From contig JAQURN010000048.1 of NCBI GenBank assembly GCA_028715585.1, forward strand, positions 1 to 8,301: a stretch of 8,301 bases of DNA. The letters are read 5' to 3'. The notes under the pieces are model-generated. The model was not told where the DNA came from and searched no databases. It saw nothing but the letters and a program-made list of their open reading frames with translations. How positions within the stretch are numbered: position 1 is the stretch's first letter; each line of letters opens with the position of its first letter. The stretch comes from Actinomycetota bacterium (lineage in GTDB: Bacteria; Actinomycetota; Geothermincolia; Fen-727; JAQURN01). Below, piece after piece: positions 1 through 5,063 of this stretch. The position numbers and the translations under genes were made by a program.

Positions 1-128
1 AGCAGATTGTGGCAAAGGGCCCGATTAGAAAGATAATGCAACTTCTCCCTGTACTGAAGCCGGCTTATGAGATATACAGGAATATGCTTCACGAGAGAGG
101 ACTCGATGAGCTCATAAGCTCAAAATAG
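1..128 (+). CDS. C-terminal end of an unidentified upstream protein (partial)
   Basis: This frame is the only one on the + strand that stays open from the window edge to the TAG at 126-128; the other two + frames hit stops within about 36 bases. The visible 41 residues end in EIYRNMLHERGLDELISSK. They are mixed hydrophobic and charged, probably helical, and contain no motif I can tie to a family. The start and most of the protein lie before the window. The gene is co-directional with the ATPase operon, but 173 bases, a promoter candidate and a terminator-like hairpin separate it from atpH, so I infer that it is a different transcription unit. That it is coding at all rests on the open frame and protein-like composition of a short piece. 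Confidence 0.6.
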   Translation, partial: QIVAKGPIRKIMQLLPVLKPAYEIYRNMLHERGLDELISSK

Positions 129-135
129 AAAGCGT

Positions 136-151
136 TTTCCTGGATAGGAAA
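136..151. repeat. Short perfect inverted repeat after the upstream gene
   Basis: TTTCCT (136-141) and AGGAAA (146-151) are perfect complements around a GGAT loop, eight bases after the stop of the upstream gene. The stem is A/T-rich and is not followed by a T-tract (the next bases are TAAGGG), so it is not a convincing intrinsic terminator. It could be a weak 3'-end hairpin of the upstream mRNA, or chance. Confidence 0.3.
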
Positions 152-181
152 TAAGGGTTGAAAGTGCTCACAGTTTTTGGC

Positions 182-208
182 TTGCAACAAAAAGTATTAT
201 GGTATACT
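182..208 (+). promoter_or_regulatory. Candidate sigma70-type extended -10 promoter of the ATPase operon
   Basis: A good -10 box TATACT lies at 203-208 and is immediately preceded by TGG (200-202), giving the extended -10 form TGnTATACT. A -35-like TTGCAA lies at 182-187, with a short spacer of 15 bases; an extended -10 tolerates a poor or misplaced -35. Initiation would be expected near 214-216, giving a leader of about 87 nt before the atpH ATG. The site lies in the only non-coding gap in the window large enough for a promoter, just before the first gene of the operon. Function is inferred from motif and position only. Confidence 0.6.
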
Positions 209-237
209 TGTCGCGAATTTGATTTGGGGGATAGACG

Positions 238-261
238 GTGCCTGAGAGAGGCGCTTTTTTT
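238..261 (+). terminator. Intrinsic-terminator-like hairpin in the operon leader
   Basis: GTGCCT (238-243) pairs with AGGCGC (249-254) over a GAGAG loop, giving six pairs including one G-T wobble, followed directly by seven T's (255-261). This is the standard shape of a rho-independent terminator, though the stem is short. It lies downstream of the promoter candidate at 182-208 and upstream of atpH. It may end read-through from the upstream gene, act as a leaky leader terminator (attenuator) for the ATPase operon, or both. No leader peptide or riboswitch class that I recognise accompanies it. Confidence 0.55.
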
Positions 262-301
262 GTGTTAGATTGCGTAATCAAAAGTGGAGTGGAGTCTGAA
301 G

Positions 302-700
302 ATGGCCGAAGCAAAAGTCAATAAAGAAGAAATCAAAGAGGGATACCACGCTGCTCAAGCAATACTCGAAATGATAATGAGGAAAGAGGAAGAGATTCGG
401 CGCCGCGTCAAGGAAGCTCAGGAAGAAGCGTCGAGACGTGTCGAAGAAGCGAAGCTGGACGCGGCTGTTCTCAAGCGCGAAGCGGTTTCGGCTGAATTGA
501 AGCAAGAGATGCGGGAGAAAGAGCTCGCGAAAGCGAAAAAAGAAGTGGAAAGACTGATTTCAGAGGCTAAATCTCGGGCTGAAGAGATTCGCTCCATGGG
601 AGAAGAGCAACTGAATGACGCAGTCCAAATGATACTCGAGGGGATACTTACGCCTGTCCAAAAAGAGGAGAAAGAGTTAGCGGGGGAGGCACTCAAGTGA
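302..700 (+). CDS. atpH: V/A-type ATPase subunit H, peripheral-stalk coiled coil
   Basis: This 132-residue protein is almost entirely charged helix. Long Glu/Lys/Arg/Ala stretches from about residue 5 to 105 (for example RKEEEIRRRVKEAQEEA) give an obvious coiled coil, with no membrane segment or signal peptide. In this family subunit H pairs in parallel with subunit E to form the elastic peripheral stalk that holds the A3B3 head against rotation. I chose the ATG at 302 because GGAG at 291-294 lies seven bases before it; an in-frame GTG at 284 would add six residues but has no good Shine-Dalgarno sequence. The gene is first in the operon, and its TGA stop overlaps the GTG start of atpI. H subunits diverge fast, so the identification rests on coiled-coil character, length and position as much as on sequence. 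Confidence 0.88.
   Translation: MAEAKVNKEEIKEGYHAAQAILEMIMRKEEEIRRRVKEAQEEASRRVEEAKLDAAVLKREAVSAELKQEMREKELAKAKKEVERLISEAKSRAEEIRSMGEEQLNDAVQMILEGILTPVQKEEKELAGEALK
682..689 (+). promoter_or_regulatory. Strong Shine-Dalgarno fixing the GTG start of atpI
   Basis: GGGGGAGG sits inside the end of atpH, seven bases before the GTG at 697. The alternative in-frame ATG at 709 has only a GGAGA directly abutting it, with no spacer, so the GTG is the likely start. The GTGA overlap between atpI start and atpH stop suggests translational coupling. Confidence 0.7.
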
Positions 701-2694
701 TTCGGAGAATGGCAAAGGTAGAAATTGTAGGACTCAAGGATACTTCGCTGGATGTCATTGATACCATCCAGGAATTGGGTGTCCTCCACATAGAAGACCT
801 CTCTGAAAAGCTCGATAAGATGGGTGGTAGAAAGCGCCTGAGTAGGATGGAGATCGATCCGCAAGCCTCCGAACACGAGACGAAGCTGAACGAGCTCAGG
901 GAAAAAATTGGGGAAAAAATACGCGAGCTCAACCCTGAGGTCGAGAAAATTTCCTCCCAAGAAATTCAGAAGGAATATCACGCAATTTGGAGTGAGAACA
1001 CCGACCTCATGATTTCACGTGTCGAAAAGCTGCTTGGCGAGGTGGATAGAGATACCAAGGAGGCGGTTGAACGGAAGGAAGAGCTCTTGATGGAGCTTTC
1101 CAGGCTCGAGAAGTATGCCCCGATGATGGAGAAGATATTGCCTCTTGCCGAGACCGTCGCCGCTTCGGAGAATATGGCTTCGATAGCACTTCTGATTGAG
1201 CGCAGGTTCAAGGCGATTCTCAACTACCTCAACGAGGAAATAGGCAAGATAACCCAGGGCGAGAGCGAAGTAGTCTCTGCTGATGTTGACGAGGAATCGA
1301 CTGCCGCGCTTATCGTCTTCAGCCGGCGCTACTTGAAAGAGGTCCACGATTTTCTTTCGGTTCAGGATGTAAATCAGGTGAGGCTTCCTAGTGATTTGGG
1401 GAAGAAGCCTCTCGATGAGGCGGTAGCGGAGGTAAGGGCAAAAATGGCTGAAATACCTCCCCAGATCGAGGAGATAGAGTCCAGGATTAGGGAAGCAGCC
1501 AAGAAATATTCCGTGAAGCTTCTCGCGGCTAGAAACGCTGTCCACGACCGCCTGGAGGCGATAAAGGCGGTTCCAAAGTTTGCTCAAACCGAGCAAGTTT
1601 TCGTCATCAGCGGATGGGTTCCCGAAGATAGTGTGGAGATAGTGGAAAAAACGCTCCAGGATAAATTTGGTGCCCGTGTTGTGCTTTCCGTGAGCGACGT
1701 GAGAGAGCTGGAGGAAGAAGAGGGAGAAGAGCCACCGGTGGCACTCGCTAACAACCCCTACGTGAGGCATTTCGAGTTTATCTATTACCTCTCCCAGTAT
1801 CCCAAGTATGGAACGGTAGATCCCACCACTATTTTCGCGATATTCTTTCCATTCTTTTTCGGCTTGATGGTGGGAGACATTGGCTATGGCATCATCATTG
1901 CCGCTCTTGGATGGTTCGTTTATAAGAAATGGAATGACAAACCCCTTGCGAGCATGCTTGGCTACATGCTTAGCATAGGAGGGGCGTGGGCTACATTTTT
2001 TGGGATATTATACCTGGAGCTTTTTGGAGATCTCCTTGAGAAAGCGTTTGAGGCATGGCATATCCATCTTCCCCTTCTTGGCTCAGAGGAATCGTTTTTA
2101 AAGTTTCCCATAAACCGCCTCGAGAGCTTTACGTTCATGTTGCTTGTCACTTGTGGAATTGGATTCATTCACATTTCTATTGGCCTCGTTATAGGCATAA
2201 TAAATGGCATTCGCGAAGGAAACAAGAAACATGTAATGGAAAAAGCGGGAACGCTGGGAGCGCTCACAGGCCTCGTCATGATTGTAGCCAAGATGCTTAC
2301 CAAGGCGATTCCCATGCCCGTGGCTGTGGCTGGCGGCATTATCTTCATAGCGGGATTTGTGTTCTCTGGAATTGGTGGGGGAATGGGGGGTATAGTCGAG
2401 TCCATTGTCGGCGCGGGAAACATCCTTTCATATTCCCGTCTGATAGCTATAGGGCTTGCCTCGGTTATCATGGCGCAGGTGGCGAATGACCTTTCAAGGG
2501 AGCTTTGGGGGGGCACTTTTGGAGTTTTGATGGGAATCATTGTGGCTATCCTCTTACATTCGCTTAATCTTGTAATTGCGATGTTTAGTCCTTCGATTCA
2601 CGCGTTACGTCTTCATCTGGTGGAGAGCTTTGGCAAGTTCTTTGAACCTGCCAATTTCAAGTATGAACCGTTCAAGAAAAGTGGGGGTGAGTAG
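697..2694 (+). CDS. atpI: V/A-type ATPase subunit I (a-type membrane stator)
   Basis: This 665-residue protein has the two-part plan of the family. Residues 1 to about 375 are soluble, rich in charged helix, and would form the cytoplasmic arm that anchors the peripheral stalks. Residues from about 376 to 640 are membrane-embedded, with roughly eight hydrophobic segments (about 378-409 as a pair, 420-442, 479-502, 515-533, 540-560, 575-598 and 608-632). The motif LSYSRLIAIGLA carries Arg581, which matches the essential arginine of a-type subunits facing the c-ring glutamate. A second conserved-looking Arg (R638, in HALRLHLVESF) lies near the C-terminus, followed by the usual short F-rich tail. 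The protein provides the two ion half-channels at the ring interface. Length is normal for bacterial V/A enzymes (about 620-670). The start is GTG, overlapping atpH by four bases; two tandem TAG codons (2692-2697) end the frame, the second sharing its G with the atpK start. Confidence 0.97.
   Translation: MIRRMAKVEIVGLKDTSLDVIDTIQELGVLHIEDLSEKLDKMGGRKRLSRMEIDPQASEHETKLNELREKIGEKIRELNPEVEKISSQEIQKEYHAIWSENTDLMISRVEKLLGEVDRDTKEAVERKEELLMELSRLEKYAPMMEKILPLAETVAASENMASIALLIERRFKAILNYLNEEIGKITQGESEVVSADVDEESTAALIVFSRRYLKEVHDFLSVQDVNQVRLPSDLGKKPLDEAVAEVRAKMAEIPPQIEEIESRIREAAKKYSVKLLAARNAVHDRLEAIKAVPKFAQTEQVFVISGWVPEDSVEIVEKTLQDKFGARVVLSVSDVRELEEEEGEEPPVALANNPYVRHFEFIYYLSQYPKYGTVDPTTIFAIFFPFFFGLMVGDIGYGIIIAALGWFVYKKWNDKPLASMLGYMLSIGGAWATFFGILYLELFGDLLEKAFEAWHIHLPLLGSEESFLKFPINRLESFTFMLLVTCGIGFIHISIGLVIGIINGIREGNKKHVMEKAGTLGALTGLVMIVAKMLTKAIPMPVAVAGGIIFIAGFVFSGIGGGMGGIVESIVGAGNILSYSRLIAIGLASVIMAQVANDLSRELWGGTFGVLMGIIVAILLHSLNLVIAMFSPSIHALRLHLVESFGKFFEPANFKYEPFKKSGGE
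2683..2690 (+). promoter_or_regulatory. Shine-Dalgarno of atpK inside the end of atpI
   Basis: GGGGGTGA ends six bases before the GTG at 2697 and resembles the anti-SD complement GGAGGTGA. Ring subunits are needed in many copies per complex, so an efficient initiation site here would be expected; its strength is inferred from sequence only. Confidence 0.55.
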
Positions 2695-2696
2695 TA

Positions 2697-2924
2697 GTGG
2701 GCGAAGCTGTAAAAGTTGGATTGATTGCTATTAGCGCGGCGATTGCCATTGGGCTACCAGCTCTGGCGACCGCCATTGCCCAATCCAGGATTGGTGCCGC
2801 AATGGCTGGCGCGGTGGCGGAAAGGCCAGAGCTCGTCGGCACGGCGATTATCCTGGTTGCTATTCCAGAGACCATGGTTATCCTGGGCCTGGTTATAGCT
2901 TTCATGATTACCGGTTTGAAGTGA
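2697..2924 (+). CDS. atpK: V/A-type ATPase subunit K (c-ring proteolipid)
   Basis: This 75-residue protein is a single helical hairpin. Helix 1 spans about residues 5-41 and is rich in Ala and Gly, a short polar loop carries ERPE (42-45), and helix 2 spans about 47-73. Glu58, within VAIPETMVIL, is the ion-binding carboxylate of the family, and Gln29, within AIAQSRIGAA, sits where a ligand-type glutamine occurs in many c subunits. There is no signal peptide, unlike some homologues. Multiple copies form the rotating membrane ring that exchanges ions with AtpI. One hairpin per carboxylate (the 8-kDa form, not the doubled 16-kDa form) is consistent with a ring able to drive ATP synthesis. The gene starts with GTG two bases after the atpI stop. 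Confidence 0.97.
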   Translation: MGEAVKVGLIAISAAIAIGLPALATAIAQSRIGAAMAGAVAERPELVGTAIILVAIPETMVILGLVIAFMITGLK

Positions 2925-2974
2925 AGCTTAGAAAAGAAAGCGTTCTACAAAAGTAAAAAGGGAAGTGTTTTTCA

Positions 2975-3559
2975 TTGGCGGTTGAGGATATCCTCTCAGC
3001 TCTCGAGGAAAAAGCAGAGAAGCAGATCAGGGAAATCAACGCCGATGCCGAAAGGCAAGTGCGGGAAATAAAGGCGGAGGTCGAAAGAGAAGTAGCCAGA
3101 GCCAAACGAGCCCGGCTGAAGAAACTCGAAGACCAGCTTCGTAGCGAGGCGAACGCCATGATTTATTCTGCTTCTCTAGAGGCAAAAAGAGAGATTACGA
3201 AGGCCCAGGAGGAAACCGTCGAGAAGGCATTCAAGCTTGCGGAGAAGCGCCTTGCTGCTCTTCACGATGATGTTGCATATCCCAAGGTTTTCGAAGCTCT
3301 CCTCGACGAGTGTCTGGAATTGATCGATGGCGAGGTTGTGCTCATGGTGCGACCTGACGACCGAGCTCTGGCGCAAAAGCTCATGGAAGCAAAAGAGCGC
3401 CCCTTTGTGATATCCGACACTCCCCTCGAGACCAGTGGGGGGCTTATTGCCATCTCCAAGAACGGCGAAATAACGGTAAACAACACGTTCGAATCGCGTT
3501 TGGAAAAAGCAAGTGAAAAACTCAAGGTGGACATTTCGAAAGTCCTTTTTACACCCTGA
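2975..3559 (+). CDS. atpE: V/A-type ATPase subunit E, peripheral stalk
   Basis: The 194-residue product has a long charged N-terminal helix (about residues 1-105, starting MAVEDILSALEEKAEKQI) and a folded C-terminal domain (about 110-194) containing SGGLIAISKNGEITVNNTFE, the strand-rich segment typical of subunit E. E pairs with H, and the globular end binds the top of the A3B3 head. The start is TTG at 2975. An AAGGGA at 2958-2963 lies eleven bases before it, slightly far but usable, and the resulting N-terminus MA.EDIL matches the family well. A 50-base gap separates it from atpK; I see only weak 4-5 bp stems there and no promoter. Confidence 0.94.
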   Translation: MAVEDILSALEEKAEKQIREINADAERQVREIKAEVEREVARAKRARLKKLEDQLRSEANAMIYSASLEAKREITKAQEETVEKAFKLAEKRLAALHDDVAYPKVFEALLDECLELIDGEVVLMVRPDDRALAQKLMEAKERPFVISDTPLETSGGLIAISKNGEITVNNTFESRLEKASEKLKVDISKVLFTP

Positions 3560-3576
3560 AAAAATTTTCCTGGAGT

Positions 3577-3582
3577 GAGGTG
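3577..3582 (+). promoter_or_regulatory. Shine-Dalgarno deciding the atpC start
   Basis: GAGGTG, in the purine-rich run 3572-3583, lies four bases before the GTG at 3587. The other in-frame GTG, at 3575, is itself within this purine run and is preceded by TTTTCCTGGA with no Shine-Dalgarno. The shorter form is therefore preferred, although the four-base spacing is tight. Confidence 0.5.
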
Positions 3583-3586
3583 GCGA

Positions 3587-4675
3587 GTGGCTAGGGTTGA
3601 TATCCCGGATTATACTTATGTCAATGCGCGTGTTCGAGCGATGCGAGCGCATCTCCTCACGCGGGACTTTTTCATGCGCCTAGTCGAGGCAGAAGATTTC
3701 AACGCTATCCATTCTTTGCTCGATCAAAGTATCTATCGTCGCGAGATAAACGAAGCCTTAGTCCTGAACCCTGAAAAACCCAGGTACGATTATGCTTTGA
3801 GCAAGAATCTTTATGCCGCTCTCATGAAGATCTACAACTCCGTTGGAGGCAAGCCAAGGAGACTCGTGGAAATTCTTTATTCGAGATACGACGTCGACAA
3901 CATAAAGGCGGTAATACGCGGAAAAAAGGGGGACGCAACCCCTAGCGAGATAATGGAGATAGTGGTTCCCGTTGGGAATTTGAGAAAGGAAACATTAGGA
4001 GAGATGGCAAGGGCAAGGGAGATACTCGATGTCATAAACGTGATGCGGGCGCATGGCGCTAAATATGCGACTCCACTCGAGAGCCACTATGAAAGGTTCG
4101 TGAGGCAGAACCGCGATGTTTCGGTTCTCGAGCTCGCGCTCGACAAGTTCCATTTCCAGGATGCGATTTCCAGACTCGAAGGGAAAGATCCCAATGTAGC
4201 ACTCACAAGGCAGATATTGAGAAGTGAGATTGACATCCGAAACATCTCTACCCTGGTACGCATTCGGGGGTTCAAGCTCGAAGATAACGAGGTGCTGAAT
4301 TTGGTGATTCCCGGTGGAACTCTTGAGCCGAAAGATTTCCTTTACCTTCAGCGGCTGGGGGATTTGAGCGAAATAGTTAGTGAATATCCGGATCCGAGGT
4401 TCAAAGAAGTCTTGGAAAAAGCCCTAGGAGAGTATCAGGAAAAGGATATAGTCGCTTTTGACCAGGAGCTCTATCATGAGCTGATAAGGGAGGGCGTGGG
4501 AATGAGTAACGTGGATGTCCTGGGAATCGGCGTAATCATCGGCTATATGTGGGCAAAGCAGTGCGAAATAATGAACTTGAGGATTATCTTAAAGGGAAAG
4601 GAGCTTGGGAGAGCTGACGTGGACATAAAGAGCGATCTCTTTTTTGTTGAACCGGTAGCTCAAGAAGTCCACTAG
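3587..4675 (+). CDS. atpC: V/A-type ATPase subunit C (d-type, central-stalk socket)
   Basis: This is a 362-residue, all-helical soluble protein. Three internal repeats are visible through a recurring motif at similar spacing: DVDNIKAVIRGK (from residue 102), EIDIRNISTLVR (from 214) and EIMNLRIILKGK (from 327). This is the three-fold pseudo-repeat of the V-type d / A-type C family. The funnel-shaped protein sits on top of the AtpK ring and couples it to the D/F shaft. The start at GTG 3587 follows from the Shine-Dalgarno; the longer form from 3575 would add MRWR. The family's usual length is about 320-390, so it is complete. The gap from atpE is 27 bases and to atpF 20 bases. Confidence 0.95.
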   Translation: MARVDIPDYTYVNARVRAMRAHLLTRDFFMRLVEAEDFNAIHSLLDQSIYRREINEALVLNPEKPRYDYALSKNLYAALMKIYNSVGGKPRRLVEILYSRYDVDNIKAVIRGKKGDATPSEIMEIVVPVGNLRKETLGEMARAREILDVINVMRAHGAKYATPLESHYERFVRQNRDVSVLELALDKFHFQDAISRLEGKDPNVALTRQILRSEIDIRNISTLVRIRGFKLEDNEVLNLVIPGGTLEPKDFLYLQRLGDLSEIVSEYPDPRFKEVLEKALGEYQEKDIVAFDQELYHELIREGVGMSNVDVLGIGVIIGYMWAKQCEIMNLRIILKGKELGRADVDIKSDLFFVEPVAQEVH

Positions 4676-4695
4676 AGGCGTGGAAAGCAGATATT

Positions 4696-5028
4696 ATGTA
4701 CAAGGTTGTAATTCTTACCGATCACGATACGGCTTGCGGGTTTCGCCTTGCTGGTGTCGATGTTCGCGAGGCGGAAAACCCTAGTGATGCTCAGGAAAAG
4801 GTACGACTCCTCTTGTCCGATGAAGAAACTGGTATCCTGGCTGTGAACGAGGGGTTCATGGAAGTGCTGGATGAGCAGATAAAGGAGCAGATAGAGAAAA
4901 GCTATAGGCCAATCGTTGTTTCTCTACCCGTAAGAGAAAAGCTCGGGACAACGGCGGAAAGGAGGGCTTTCCTTTCTCGCCTAGTTCATAGAGCAGTTGG
5001 TTTTGATGTAACACTCAAGCAAGGGTAG
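4696..5028 (+). CDS. atpF: V/A-type ATPase subunit F, central shaft
   Basis: This 110-residue protein begins MYKVVILTDHDTACGFRLAG, which matches the conserved N-terminal strand-loop of subunit F (Asp followed by GFRLAGV). The first 75 or so residues alternate strands and helices in a Rossmann-like fold, with GILAVNEGF and PIVVSLP as core strands, and the C-terminal part is helical. F binds subunit D in the rotating shaft and modulates activity in characterised homologues. Length is typical (about 100-110). The ATG is preceded by a purine-rich stretch (GAGGCGTGGAAAG, 4675-4687) without a strong, well-spaced Shine-Dalgarno, so translation may lean on coupling from atpC. Confidence 0.95.
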   Translation: MYKVVILTDHDTACGFRLAGVDVREAENPSDAQEKVRLLLSDEETGILAVNEGFMEVLDEQIKEQIEKSYRPIVVSLPVREKLGTTAERRAFLSRLVHRAVGFDVTLKQG

Positions 5029-5048
5029 AGAGGTAGAGAGAACAAGAA

Positions 5049-5054
5049 AAGGAG
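5049..5054 (+). promoter_or_regulatory. Shine-Dalgarno supporting the TTG start of atpA
   Basis: AAGGAG ends nine bases before TTG 5064 in the 35-base gap after atpF. No in-frame ATG is available until residue 19, well into the conserved N-terminal domain, so the TTG is the only start that keeps the usual N-terminus (MIEGQIVKVSGPVV). Confidence 0.65.
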
Positions 5055-5063
5055 CGATAAAAC

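Noticed and set aside
284..301. Longer atpH start at GTG 284
   Set aside because: It would add MEWSLK, but there is no Shine-Dalgarno before it and the GGAG at 291-294 is well spaced for the ATG at 302.
418..981. Long reverse-strand ORF (187 codons) across atpH and atpI
   Set aside because: It lies antisense to two well-supported genes. Its product is Ser/Phe/Leu-rich, the typical mirror of Glu/Lys/Arg-rich coiled-coil codons, with no domain signal and no own Shine-Dalgarno context.
1015..1770. Reverse-strand ORF of 251 codons inside atpI
   Set aside because: It is fully contained within the soluble half of atpI, has no recognisable motif, and has the low-complexity composition of a shadow frame. 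atpI itself is certain.
2055..2489. Plus-strand ORF of 144 codons in another frame inside atpI
   Set aside because: It overlaps the membrane half of AtpI, including the essential Arg motif. The translation is rich in Trp, His and Cys, as expected from an out-of-frame reading.
2925..2974. Possible terminator or processing hairpin between atpK and atpE
   Set aside because: Only a 5-bp stem (TAGAA 2929-2933 with TTCTA 2943-2947) or a 4-bp stem within it can be drawn, both A/T-rich and without a following T-tract, so it is not supportable as a regulatory element.
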